From positions 1 to 64,000 of the forward strand of contig NZ_AUGQ01000011.1 of assembly GCF_000422745.1 (NCBI RefSeq): a stretch of DNA of 64,000 nt, written 5' to 3'. The translations under genes were made by a program, and so were the position numbers. Below are positions 24,453 to 33,263 of the stretch, piece after piece. Position 1 is the stretch's first letter. Each line of letters starts with the position of its first letter. Source of the stretch: Microbacterium gubbeenense DSM 15944 (GTDB taxonomy: Bacteria; Actinomycetota; Actinomycetes; Actinomycetales; Microbacteriaceae). The notes under the pieces are model-generated. The model was not told the DNA's origin and ran no database searches. It saw only the letters and a list, made by a program, of their open reading frames with translations.

Positions 24453-25420
24453 GCGCCGTCGCGGTCGAGGCGCCCCGTCGTGCGGGCGTGCACCCGCTGC
24501 TCGCGGTGCTTGTGCGCCGCGTGATCTCGGGCGTCATCGTGCTGTGGCTCACGGCGAGCGCGGCGTTCTGGACGCTGCAGCTCGTGCCGGGCTCGCCCAT
24601 CGACATCCTGGCGGGAGACCTCGCCGACGCCGAGCTGCGCGCCTCGCTCGCCCGCGACTGGGGCCTCGATCAGTCGGCCTGGCAGCAGTACGTCGAGTTC
24701 CTCGGCCGCCTCGCGACCGGCGACCTCGGCACGTCCTACGTGCAGCGCCAGCCCGTCACCGCGATCCTCGCCGACCAGCTCGGCTCGACCTTCGTGCTCG
24801 CGCTCACGGCCGGCATCCTCGCCGTGATCATCGCCGTGGTGCTCTCGACCGCCTCGGTCGGCCGGGCCCGCGTGCGCCGCGGGGTGCTCTCGACCCTCGA
24901 GCTCGTGTTCGTCTCGGTCCCCGTGTTCTGGTCGGGCCTGCTCCTGCTGTTCCTGTTCTCCTTCCAGCTCGGCTGGTTCCCGGCCGCCGGCGCCGGGAGC
25001 GTGCGCTCGCTCGTGCTCCCCGCGCTCACCCTCGCTCTGCCGACGGCGGGCCTGCTCAGCCAGGTGCTGCGCGAATCGATGGAGCGCACGCTGACCGAGC
25101 CGTTCATCGTGACCGTGCGCTCGCGCGGCGTGCGCGAATCGCTCGTCGTGTGGCGCCACGCGCTGCGCCACGCCGCACTGCCCGGGATGACCGTGATCGG
25201 CAGCCTCGTCGGCGGCCTGCTCGGCGGCGCCGTGATCACGGAGACCGTGTTCGGCCGTCCCGGCATCGGATCCATCAGCCTGCAGGCCGTCAGCAACAAG
25301 GACGTTCCCGTCGTGATCGGTGTCGTGCTGCTCGCGGCCGCCATCTACGTCGTCGTGTCCACGCTGCTCGACCTGCTCTACACGCTCGCGGATCCGCGGC
25401 TGCGAGGAGGCGCGCGATGA
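24449..25420 (+). CDS. ABC importer permease, DppB type
   Basis: The 323-residue permease has six membrane segments and the DppB/OppB landmarks LQLVPGSPIDILAGDLA, FVSVPVFWSGLLLLFLF and the coupling loop REMS-like SRGVRESLVVWRHALRHAAL. ATG 24449 overlaps the binding-protein stop by 4 bp and is preferred over GTG 24437. Together with the next gene it forms the membrane channel of the importer. The stop overlaps the next start (ATGA). Confidence 0.92.
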   Translation: MSAVAVEAPRRAGVHPLLAVLVRRVISGVIVLWLTASAAFWTLQLVPGSPIDILAGDLADAELRASLARDWGLDQSAWQQYVEFLGRLATGDLGTSYVQRQPVTAILADQLGSTFVLALTAGILAVIIAVVLSTASVGRARVRRGVLSTLELVFVSVPVFWSGLLLLFLFSFQLGWFPAAGAGSVRSLVLPALTLALPTAGLLSQVLRESMERTLTEPFIVTVRSRGVRESLVVWRHALRHAALPGMTVIGSLVGGLLGGAVITETVFGRPGIGSISLQAVSNKDVPVVIGVVLLAAAIYVVVSTLLDLLYTLADPRLRGGAR

Positions 25421-26325
25421 GCGTCACGAACCTGGTGCGTCGGCCGAAGGTCGAGATATCCGCGGATGGCGGCCTGAAGCCCCGCGGCGGACGGCCCGCG
25501 CCGACGCCGACCGTCATCGCCGCGGCCGCCGTGCTCGCGCTGATCGCGCTCTTCGTCGTGTGGCCCGGGCTGTTCACGGGGTGGGATCCGATCCGCAGCG
25601 ACGTCGCCAACAGCCTGCGCGGGCCGTCGGGCGAGCACTGGTTCGGAACCGACCGGCTCGGGCGCGACGTGTATTCGCGCGTCGTGCACGGCGCGCGGTA
25701 CTCGATCCTGATCGGCATCGCGGCCACGGCGATCGGTGTGGTCGGCGGCACGATCCTCGGCATCGGCGCGGGACTGTCCGGCGCGTTCCTGCGCGGCGCG
25801 GTGGGGCGGCTGCTCGACGAGGCGCTCACCCGCGTGATCGACGTGTTCTCGTCGCTTCCCGCGATCCTGCTCGCCATGCTCGTCGTGACGTTCACCGGGC
25901 CGGGCATCGGCAATATCGCCATCGCGATCGGCATCGCCGGAATGCCGCTGTACGCCCGCGTCGTGCGCAGCCAGACGATGATCGTGACCCGCACCGACTA
26001 CGTCGCACACTCCGCCGTCTACGGCAGGTCGCGCGCCGCGGTGCTCATCGAGCACGTGCTGCCGAACGCCCTGACCGCGGTGCCGGTGCTCGCGGCGATC
26101 GACATCGGAACGTCGATCCTCGCGGTGAGCGGGCTCAGCTTCCTCGGACTCGGGCCACAGCCCCCGACGCCCGAGTGGGGAGTCATGCTCTCCGAGGGCC
26201 GCGACATCCTGCGCATCGCGCCGTGGGCGGGACTGTTCCCCGGATTGTTCATCACCGTGACGGTCATCGCCGTCACAATCGTCGGCCGCTGGTTCCAGCA
26301 CGTCGCGGACAGGAGATTCTCGTGA
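25417..26325 (+). CDS. ABC importer permease, DppC type
   Basis: The 302-residue permease carries the DppC/OppC N-terminal segment followed by HWFGTDRLGRDVYSRVVHGA, the hallmark of this subunit. The coupling loop is YVAHSAVYGRSRAAVLIEHV with LPNALTAVPVL, and the end contains PPTPEWGVMLSEGRDIL. ATG 25417 overlaps the previous stop, and the stop overlaps the ATPase start as GTGA. It pairs with the DppB-type subunit. Confidence 0.92.
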   Translation: MSVTNLVRRPKVEISADGGLKPRGGRPAPTPTVIAAAAVLALIALFVVWPGLFTGWDPIRSDVANSLRGPSGEHWFGTDRLGRDVYSRVVHGARYSILIGIAATAIGVVGGTILGIGAGLSGAFLRGAVGRLLDEALTRVIDVFSSLPAILLAMLVVTFTGPGIGNIAIAIGIAGMPLYARVVRSQTMIVTRTDYVAHSAVYGRSRAAVLIEHVLPNALTAVPVLAAIDIGTSILAVSGLSFLGLGPQPPTPEWGVMLSEGRDILRIAPWAGLFPGLFITVTVIAVTIVGRWFQHVADRRFS

Positions 26326-27959
26326 GCCTCGACCCCCTCGTCGCCGTCGAGAACCTCTCGGTGAGCTTCGGCGCGCCGGTGAAGCGCGCACCGCGCACGA
26401 CGGTCGTGAGCGGCGTGACGTTCTCGGTCCTGCCCGGACAGTGCGTCGCGATCGTGGGGGAATCGGGATCCGGCAAGTCGGTCACCGCGCGCACCCTCCT
26501 CGGGCTCGAGGGCCCGAACGGACGGGTCTCGGCCGACCTGATCGACATCGGCGGGCGCGATGCGCGATCCTTCAGCGAGACCGACTGGCGCCGCGTGCGC
26601 GGCGGGCAGATCGGCATGGTGCTGCAGGACGCGCTCGTCTCGCTCGATCCGCTGCGCACGGTCGGCGCCGAGATCGCGGAGGTGCTGCACACCCACCACA
26701 TCGTGCCGCGCCAGGCGTCGCGCGCCCGCGCGATCGAGCTGCTCGAACAGGTGGGCGTGCCCCGCGCGGACGAGCGCATCGACCAGCACCCGCACGAGCT
26801 GTCGGGCGGGCTGCGCCAGCGCGCGCTCATCGCCGCGGCGATCGCGGCGAACCCGCGGCTGATCATCGCGGACGAGCCCACCACGGCGCTCGACGTGACG
26901 GTGCAGCGGCAGGTGCTCGACACGCTGCGGCGCCGCGTGGACGCGGGCAGCGGGCTGCTTCTGATCTCGCACGACCTCGCCGTCGTCGCGGGGATCGCCG
27001 ACCACGTCATCGTGATGAAGGACGGCGTCGTCGTCGAACAGGGCCCGGCGCACGAGGTGCTCGGCGCCCCCACGACCGAGTACACGCGACGGCTGATCGC
27101 GGCGGTCCCGTCGGCCGACTCGCGCGGCCTGCGGCTGTCCCGCGCGGACGACGGCGGCAAGGCGGCGCGCGAGCCGCTTCCTCTGCGGACGATCGACCGC
27201 GGGGAGATCGTGCTGGAGGCCACGGGGCTGAAGAAGGCGTTCCGGCGCAGCGTCGCGGTCGACGACGTGTCGCTCGACCTCGCGCGGGGCGAGACCCTCG
27301 GCATCGTCGGCGAGTCGGGATCCGGCAAGTCGACGGTCGTGAACCTGCTGCTCGGCCTCACGGATCCCGATGCGGGCGAGGTACGGCTCGAGGGCGAGGC
27401 GTGGGCGCCGCTGCCCGAACGGGATCGCCGCCGCCGGCGCCGTGCGGTGCAGCTCATCTCGCAGGATCCGCTGAGCTCGTTCGACCCGCGCTGGGACGTC
27501 GCGCGCGTGATCGCCGAGTCGACGAGGGCGACGGGGCTCACGGGGCGCGCCGCGCGGGAGCGCGCCGAGTGGCTGCTCGACCGCGTCGGGCTGCCGGCCG
27601 CCGTGCTCGAACGCCACCCGCGCTCGCTGTCCGGCGGCCAGCGGCAGCGCGTCGCGATCGCGCGGGCGCTCGCGCCGGATCCGCTCGTGCTCGTGTGCGA
27701 CGAGCCCACGAGCGCGCTCGACGTCTCGGTGCAGGCGCAGGTGCTTGACCTGCTCGCGGAGATCCAAGCGGAGCGGGGCATGTCGCTCGTGTTCGTCTCG
27801 CACGACCTCGGCGTCGTGCATCACGTGGCCGATAGGGTCATCGTCATGAAGGATGCCCGAATCGTCGAGCACGGCGACGTCGACGACGTGTTCCTGCGGC
27901 CGCGCGAGGCCTACACCCGTCGGCTCGTCGACGCGCTGCCCGAGGTGGTGGCCTCGTGA
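26322..27959 (+). CDS. Double ABC ATPase (DppD-DppF type fusion)
   Basis: The 545-residue protein has two full ATPase domains. The first has Walker A GESGSGKSV, signature LSGGLRQR and Walker B LIIADEPTTALDV. The second has Walker A GESGSGKST, signature LSGGQRQR and Walker B LVCDEPTSALDV. Both have the switch histidine (ISHDLAVV, VSHDLGVV). The linker is at about residues 268-290. It energises the importer in the cytoplasm without needing a second ATPase gene. It overlaps its neighbours by 4 bp on each side (GTGA). Confidence 0.93.
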   Translation: MSLDPLVAVENLSVSFGAPVKRAPRTTVVSGVTFSVLPGQCVAIVGESGSGKSVTARTLLGLEGPNGRVSADLIDIGGRDARSFSETDWRRVRGGQIGMVLQDALVSLDPLRTVGAEIAEVLHTHHIVPRQASRARAIELLEQVGVPRADERIDQHPHELSGGLRQRALIAAAIAANPRLIIADEPTTALDVTVQRQVLDTLRRRVDAGSGLLLISHDLAVVAGIADHVIVMKDGVVVEQGPAHEVLGAPTTEYTRRLIAAVPSADSRGLRLSRADDGGKAAREPLPLRTIDRGEIVLEATGLKKAFRRSVAVDDVSLDLARGETLGIVGESGSGKSTVVNLLLGLTDPDAGEVRLEGEAWAPLPERDRRRRRRAVQLISQDPLSSFDPRWDVARVIAESTRATGLTGRAARERAEWLLDRVGLPAAVLERHPRSLSGGQRQRVAIARALAPDPLVLVCDEPTSALDVSVQAQVLDLLAEIQAERGMSLVFVSHDLGVVHHVADRVIVMKDARIVEHGDVDDVFLRPREAYTRRLVDALPEVVAS

Positions 27960-29356
27960 GCGCGGTTCTGAGCGCGCTGCGGGGCGTGCTCGGGCCCGAC
28001 GAGATCCTGCCGGTCGACGACCGATACCAGACGGACGAGACGGGCGTGGCGCCCGCGTCGCCCGCGGCGGCCGTGGTCGCGCCGCGCTCGGTCGCGGCCG
28101 TGCAGGCCGTCGCGCGCGTCGCCACGTCCCTCCGCACGCCCATCGTCGTGCGCGGCGCGGGAACAGGCCTGTCCGGGGGCGCCATCGCGACGCCGGGAGG
28201 CATCGTGCTCTCGACCGAGCGCCTCGACGCCATCGCGGTCGATCCGGACGACCAGGTCGCCGTCGTCGGACCGGGCGCGATCACGGCCCGGATCGACGCC
28301 GCGGCGCGGCAGCACGGCCTCATGTACGCGCCCGATCCGGCCTCGAGCGCGCGCAGCTCGATCGGCGGAAACATCGCCACGGGCGCCGGCGGCCTGCGCT
28401 GCGTGAAGTACGGGGTGACGCGCGACGCGGTGCTCGCCCTCGACGTCGTGCTCGCCGACGGCGAGCTGCTCTCGACCGGTCACCGCGCCGTCAAGGGCGT
28501 GACCGGGCTCGACCTCACCGCGCTCTTCGTCGGCAGCGAGGGAACCCTCGGCATCGTCGTGGGCGCGACGCTGCGCCTCGTGCCGGCGCCCGCCCGCGAG
28601 CGCTCGCTGATCGTGTCGGCGGCGAACCTCGATGAGGCGGGCCGGGCGATCCGCGCGGCGACGGGATCCGGCGTGCGTCCGTCGGGCGTCGAGCTGATCG
28701 ACCGCGGCGCGCTGCAGAACATCGACGAGAACCTCGGCACCGACCTCGAGCGCCGGCACGGCGACGCCCTCGTGCTCGTGAGCACCGATGGGCCCGGCGC
28801 CGACGTCGAGATCGACGAGATCACGCGCGCGCTCGCGGCCGACGGCCTCGCGCCCGAGGTGCTGTCCCCGGAGGACGGGCTGCGATACGCGGAGCTGCGC
28901 CGCTCGGGCAGGGGATCGCGGCCCGGCACATGGAAGATCGGCGAGGACATGGCGGTGCCGCGATCGCAGGTCGTGCCCGCGCTCGCCGCGCTGCGCGAGA
29001 TCGGCGCCGAGTTCGGGGTGTCGACCGAGGTCGTCGCGCACGCCGGCGACGGCAACCTGCACCCCACCGTGTTCACGCCGCAGCAGCCGGGCGAGACCGA
29101 GCCCCCGGAGCGGCTCGTGCGGGCGGCCGATGCCCTCGTGCGCCGCGCCCTCGACCTCGGGGGGACGCTGTCCGGCGAGCACGGCATCGGCCGCGCGAAG
29201 CGCCCGTGGCTGGCCGACGAGCTGGGCGAGGCGCAGCTCGCGCTGCAGCGCCGCCTCAAGGCCGTGTTCGACCCGCACGGGCTGCTCGCGCCCGACGGCT
29301 TCCTCTCCGAGGACCACACGACGACCGTTCTGACGAGACACGAGGTTCCCGCATGA
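27956..29356 (+). CDS. FAD-linked oxidoreductase, D-2-hydroxyacid dehydrogenase/GlcD type
   Basis: The 466-residue flavoprotein has the PCMH-type FAD domain (VVRGAGTGLSGGAIATPGGI, SSIGGNIATGAGGLRCVKYG, GLDLTALFVGSEGTLGIVVG) and the FAD-oxidase C domain (EVVAHAGDGNLHPTVF, GGTLSGEHGIGRAKRPWL). The family oxidises D-lactate, glycolate, 2-hydroxyglutarate and similar acids to 2-oxo acids. In this operon it may act on a hydroxyacid released from the imported compound, and the neighbouring aminotransferase could then convert or use the oxo acid. The coupling is an inference from gene order and overlaps. Confidence 0.9.
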   Translation: MSAVLSALRGVLGPDEILPVDDRYQTDETGVAPASPAAAVVAPRSVAAVQAVARVATSLRTPIVVRGAGTGLSGGAIATPGGIVLSTERLDAIAVDPDDQVAVVGPGAITARIDAAARQHGLMYAPDPASSARSSIGGNIATGAGGLRCVKYGVTRDAVLALDVVLADGELLSTGHRAVKGVTGLDLTALFVGSEGTLGIVVGATLRLVPAPARERSLIVSAANLDEAGRAIRAATGSGVRPSGVELIDRGALQNIDENLGTDLERRHGDALVLVSTDGPGADVEIDEITRALAADGLAPEVLSPEDGLRYAELRRSGRGSRPGTWKIGEDMAVPRSQVVPALAALREIGAEFGVSTEVVAHAGDGNLHPTVFTPQQPGETEPPERLVRAADALVRRALDLGGTLSGEHGIGRAKRPWLADELGEAQLALQRRLKAVFDPHGLLAPDGFLSEDHTTTVLTRHEVPA

Positions 29357-30552
29357 CGAACCACACCCTGCAGCTTGCCGACCGCGTGCGCGGCCTTACG
29401 GCGCCGACGACCTTCGGGCGGGTGTTGGGCGTGCCGCCTGAGGGATCCGTCGCGCTCACGAGCGGATCGCCGGACGTCGGTCTCCTGCCTGCCGACGAGA
29501 TCGCTGACGCCACGGCGGCCGTGATCGCGGATCCTGTTCGTCGCGCGCGGGCGCTCGACTACGCGGCGCGACCCGGCAGCCTCGAGCTGCGCGAATGGAT
29601 CGCGGCTCGCGAGGGCGTCGATCCGTCGCGCGTGTTCATCACGAACGGTGCCCTGCACGCGATCTCGGTGTCGCTGCAGTCCACGGTCAACCCCGGCGAC
29701 GTGCTCGTCGTGGAGAGCCCGCTGTACCCGCTCGCGCTGTCGGTCGCCCAGCTCACGGGCGCCGTCGTCGAGACGGTGCCGACCGACGCGCACGGGCTCG
29801 ACGTCGACGCGCTCGAGGCGAAGCTGTCGGCCGGTCTGCGCCCGGCGGCCGTGTACGTCGTGCCCGACTTCCAGAACCCCTCTGGCGCCGTGCTCGCCCC
29901 GGAGCGCCGCGTGCGCCTCGTCGAGCTCGCGGAGCGCTACGGCTTCGTCGTCGTCTCCGACAACCCGTACGCGACGCTGCGGTGGGCGGGGGAAGTCATC
30001 CCCGACCTCGACCCGGCGAGCGATCGCGTCATCCACGCGAACACGTTCTCGAAGGTGCTCGGGCCGGGGCTGCGCGTGGGCTGGCTCGTGCTGCCCGAGT
30101 GGGCGTACCCGGGCGCGGTCGACATCCGCGCGCGCACCGACCAGCACCCGTCGAGCCTCATTCAGGAGATCGTCGCCGAGATCGCGGCGCGCCGCGGCCG
30201 GTTCGACGAGATCGCTCGCCGCGCGACCGCCGAGTACGCCGTGCGGGCCGAGGCGCTCATCGGCGGGCTGCGCGACGGCCTCGGCGACGCGATCGACGTG
30301 GCAACCCCAGAGGGCGGCCTCTTCGCCTGGGTCAGGCTGAACCGGGTCGGCGCGGACGAGCTCGCCGAGCACCTCGCGAACCGCGGAATCCTCGTGAATC
30401 CGGGAAGCCAGTTCTCGCCCGCGGGGACCGCGACGGCCGACACGCTCGCGCGGATCCGCCTGACGTTCGCGCGCCACGACGCCGATACGCTGAGACAGGC
30501 CGCGCGATCGATCTCCGAGGCCCATCACGACCTGGAGGCCGCACGCCGATGA
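29353..30552 (+). CDS. PLP-dependent aminotransferase, class I/II
   Basis: The 399-residue fold-type I enzyme resembles the aminotransferase half of MocR proteins but has no helix-turn-helix. Key parts are GALHAISVSLQSTVNPGDVL, VVPDFQNPSGAVL, the Asp-Asn-Pro-Tyr segment SDNPYATLRW and the PLP lysine in NTFSKVLGPGLRVGWL. The substrate is unknown; the family includes 2-aminoadipate and branched-chain aminotransferases and C-S lyases. It overlaps the oxidoreductase gene and the GNAT fusion gene by 4 bp each. Confidence 0.88.
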   Translation: MTNHTLQLADRVRGLTAPTTFGRVLGVPPEGSVALTSGSPDVGLLPADEIADATAAVIADPVRRARALDYAARPGSLELREWIAAREGVDPSRVFITNGALHAISVSLQSTVNPGDVLVVESPLYPLALSVAQLTGAVVETVPTDAHGLDVDALEAKLSAGLRPAAVYVVPDFQNPSGAVLAPERRVRLVELAERYGFVVVSDNPYATLRWAGEVIPDLDPASDRVIHANTFSKVLGPGLRVGWLVLPEWAYPGAVDIRARTDQHPSSLIQEIVAEIAARRGRFDEIARRATAEYAVRAEALIGGLRDGLGDAIDVATPEGGLFAWVRLNRVGADELAEHLANRGILVNPGSQFSPAGTATADTLARIRLTFARHDADTLRQAARSISEAHHDLEAARR

Positions 30553-31961
30553 GCGTTCAGATCACCCGCACCGACTGGTTCGACGAGCACGTCACCGCGT
30601 TCCGCGACCAGATGGACGCCGAGATCCAGCCGCGCTACGCGCACGTGCGCGATCAGGTGCCGCGCGTCGAGGTCGACACCGACACGATCCTCGTCACCCT
30701 CATCGCGACGTCCGGCGGCGAGCCCGTCGGCACGGTCGCCCTCAAGCGCACCGGCGACTTCGGCGAGGTCAAGCGGCTCTTCGTGCACGAGCGCGGCCGC
30801 CGCCTCGGCGTCGCGGTCGCGCTGATGACCGCGATCGAGCAGGCGGCGAGCGAGGAGGGCTTCCGCGAGCTGTTCCTGCAGACCGGCAGCGAGCAGCCGC
30901 AGGCCATGGCGCTGTACGAGCGCGAGGGGTGGATCCCCGTGACCCCGTTCGGCCCGTACGCGGGCGACACGATCCTCAGCCGCTGCTACGTCAAGAACCT
31001 CGTGTCGCCGATCGTGGCGGCCGAGGTGCGGCAGGACGGATCCGTTGACGGCGTGCTCTCGACGATCACCGCGCTCGACGAGGCGGGCGCCGACCTCGCG
31101 CTCGTCGATGACGGCACGCTCGACGGCGCGGGCGGATCCTCGCTCGACGCGCCGCTCGTCGCGGCCGCGGCCGTCACCGAGGCGCCCCGGATCGCGGTCG
31201 CGCCGCGCGTGCGCGTCACGCACACCGAACCGTTCAACGTCGCCAAGGCGATCCAGAGCCTCGACTGGAGCTCGGCCGGCCGCGCCGGCTGGCTCGTCGG
31301 CGTCTCGGAGACGGCGGCAGAGGCTTCCGCCGTCGGACGCCGCCCCGCGCCCGAATCCGAGACCGCTTGGGCGGAGGCGGCCGCGGTCATCGACACGTCG
31401 CGCCGTCTGTGGGACTCGTGGGAGGACGACGCCGAGATCCGTGATGAGTCGACCGGTCGGTTCATCGACGCCGGCCGCGTGCACTACGTCGACGTCGAGA
31501 CCGAGTGGTTCAGCGTCAAGGGCCCCTCGATCGTGCCGCGCTCGCCGCAGGGCCAGATCCCCGTGATCGTCGAGGCGGCGCTCGACGATTCATCGCTCGA
31601 GGTCGCGGCCGCCGAGGCCGACATCGTGCGCGTTTCGGGTCCGCGCGCGGGGGAGACCGCCCGCCGCGTGCGGGAGCTCGCCGGCGCCCGCCCCGTGCGG
31701 GTGCTGGTCGATCTCGATCCCGAGAGCGTGATCGCCGCCCCGCACGCGCGCTCCGACGACGAGCAGTTCGCGGCGTGGGCCGCGTTCGTGCGCGCGGCGT
31801 CGGGCGCCGACGGCGTCGTGCTGACCGGATCCGCCGCCGCGAACGCGCGCGCCGCACGCGCGATCGCCGGGGCCCGCGGATCCGCGCGCACGCTGCGCGA
31901 GAGAATCGGGCTCGAACGGCCCGCCAGCAGATACGCGGCACCGGAAGGAACGACCCGATGA
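30549..31961 (+). CDS. GNAT acetyltransferase fused to a luciferase-like monooxygenase domain
   Basis: The 470-residue protein has two enzyme domains. Residues 1-157 are a GNAT fold with GEVKRLFVHERGRRLGVAVA (acetyl-CoA loop, a variant of RxxGxG/A) and ALYEREGWIPV. Residues 160-470 form a compact NtaA/SnaA-like LLM barrel with EPFNVAKAIQSLDWSSAGRA, LWDSWEDDAEI, VHYVDVETEWFSVKGPSIVP and SPQGQIPVI. It would acetylate an amino group and may also oxidise the product. The barrel lacks part of the usual C-terminal region and ordinary family length is about 430, so it could be a degenerate partner of the next gene's enzyme. 4-bp overlaps on both sides. Confidence 0.85.
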   Translation: MSVQITRTDWFDEHVTAFRDQMDAEIQPRYAHVRDQVPRVEVDTDTILVTLIATSGGEPVGTVALKRTGDFGEVKRLFVHERGRRLGVAVALMTAIEQAASEEGFRELFLQTGSEQPQAMALYEREGWIPVTPFGPYAGDTILSRCYVKNLVSPIVAAEVRQDGSVDGVLSTITALDEAGADLALVDDGTLDGAGGSSLDAPLVAAAAVTEAPRIAVAPRVRVTHTEPFNVAKAIQSLDWSSAGRAGWLVGVSETAAEASAVGRRPAPESETAWAEAAAVIDTSRRLWDSWEDDAEIRDESTGRFIDAGRVHYVDVETEWFSVKGPSIVPRSPQGQIPVIVEAALDDSSLEVAAAEADIVRVSGPRAGETARRVRELAGARPVRVLVDLDPESVIAAPHARSDDEQFAAWAAFVRAASGADGVVLTGSAAANARAARAIAGARGSARTLRERIGLERPASRYAAPEGTTR

Positions 31962-33241
31962 CGAAGCGCCAGGTTCACCTCGGGGCGCACTTCCCGGGCG
32001 TCAACGCGACGACGATCTGGACGCGCCCGGAATCGGGCAGCCAGATCGACCCGGCCTCGTTCGCGCACCTCGCCCGCACCGCCGAGCGCGGCTTCATGGA
32101 CCTCATGTTCCTCGCCGAGGGGCTGCGCCTGCGCGAGCATGCGGGCGAGATCCACGACCTCGACGTCGTCGGCCGCCCCGACACGCTCGTGCAGCTCGCG
32201 CAGGTGGCGCGCCAGACCTCGCACATCGGGCTCGTCGCGACGCTCAGCACGACCTTCAACGAGCCGGCGGAGTTCGCGCGCCAGCTCGCAACGCTCGACG
32301 CGCTGTCGAACGGGCGCGCCGCGTGGAACCTCGTCACGAGCCACGGCGCCTTCTTCGGGGCGAACTTCCGCCGGGGCGGCTTCCTCGCCGACGACGACCG
32401 CTACGCGCGGGCCGAGTCGTTCACCGACGCCGTGTTCGCGCTGTGGGACGCGGCGGGAACGGGCGAAGAGGTGCGCGTGTCGGACGAGTTCTTCGACATC
32501 GCCGCCCGGCCGACCGTTCCGCCGACCCCGCAGGGCCGCCCGGTCGTGATGCAGGCCGGTGTGTCGCCCGAGGGGCGCGAGATCGCCGCCCGCTACGCCG
32601 ACGCGATCTTCTCGCCGTTCGCCGCCGGTCCCGCCGCGGAGGACTTCGCGGCCGATATGCGTCGCCGGCTCACGGCGCACGGCCGCGCGGACGACGCGCT
32701 CAAGATCCTGCCCGGCACCGGGTTCGCCCTCGGCGACACGCACGAGGAGGCGCTCGAGCAGGCCGAGCGCGACCGGTGGGATCAGGTGAGCCCCGCGACC
32801 GCGGTGCGCCAGATCGAGACGATCTGGGGCCGCCGCTTCGAGGGCTTCGACGCCGAGGGCGCGCTGCCGCCGATCGGCGACGTCGTCGAGGGCGTGGAGC
32901 TGTCGGCGGGGCGCGCGAAGGTACACACGGACAATCGCGCGCAGGCGGCCGAGCTCATCGAGCGGGCCGAGGCAGAGGGCCTGACCGCACGTGCCGTCGT
33001 GGTCGCGACGACGACGCGTCGCTCGCCGCTGGTGGGAACCGCGTCCGAGGTCGCGCAGATCATCGACGAGTCGGTGCAGGAGCGCCGGAGCGACGGGTTC
33101 ATGATCATTCCGTCGATCACTCCGACCGGCCTCGATCGCTTCGTCGACGAGGTCGTGCCCGAGCTGCAGAACCGCGGCTCGTACCGCACGGAATGGACGG
33201 GCCGCACGCTGCGGGAGAACCTCGGATCCACCGGAGCGTGA
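31958..33241 (+). CDS. NtaA/SnaA/CmoJ-family flavin-dependent monooxygenase
   Basis: The 427-residue LLM enzyme is of full family length. Landmarks are LGAHFPGVNATTIWTRPES, FMDLMFLAEGLRLRE, LDALSNGRAAWNLVTSHG, RYARAESFTDAVFALWD and QAGVSPEGREIAARYADAIF. The family, which includes nitrilotriacetate monooxygenase and DszA, uses reduced FMN supplied by a separate reductase. The B. subtilis relative CmoJ cleaves a C-S bond in N-acetylated S-succinocysteine, which fits the acetyltransferase encoded just before, but the substrate here is not proven. It is the last gene of the overlapping operon; helY starts 22 bp later. Confidence 0.87.
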   Translation: MTKRQVHLGAHFPGVNATTIWTRPESGSQIDPASFAHLARTAERGFMDLMFLAEGLRLREHAGEIHDLDVVGRPDTLVQLAQVARQTSHIGLVATLSTTFNEPAEFARQLATLDALSNGRAAWNLVTSHGAFFGANFRRGGFLADDDRYARAESFTDAVFALWDAAGTGEEVRVSDEFFDIAARPTVPPTPQGRPVVMQAGVSPEGREIAARYADAIFSPFAAGPAAEDFAADMRRRLTAHGRADDALKILPGTGFALGDTHEEALEQAERDRWDQVSPATAVRQIETIWGRRFEGFDAEGALPPIGDVVEGVELSAGRAKVHTDNRAQAAELIERAEAEGLTARAVVVATTTRRSPLVGTASEVAQIIDESVQERRSDGFMIIPSITPTGLDRFVDEVVPELQNRGSYRTEWTGRTLRENLGSTGA

Positions 33242-33263
33242 CCCGCCGTGGTGAGATGGGGGA

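Noticed and set aside
28480-30528. Long minus-strand open frame opposite the oxidoreductase and aminotransferase genes
   Set aside because: It is a shadow frame with low-complexity, arginine-rich sequence, and the opposite strand encodes intact enzymes with conserved motifs.
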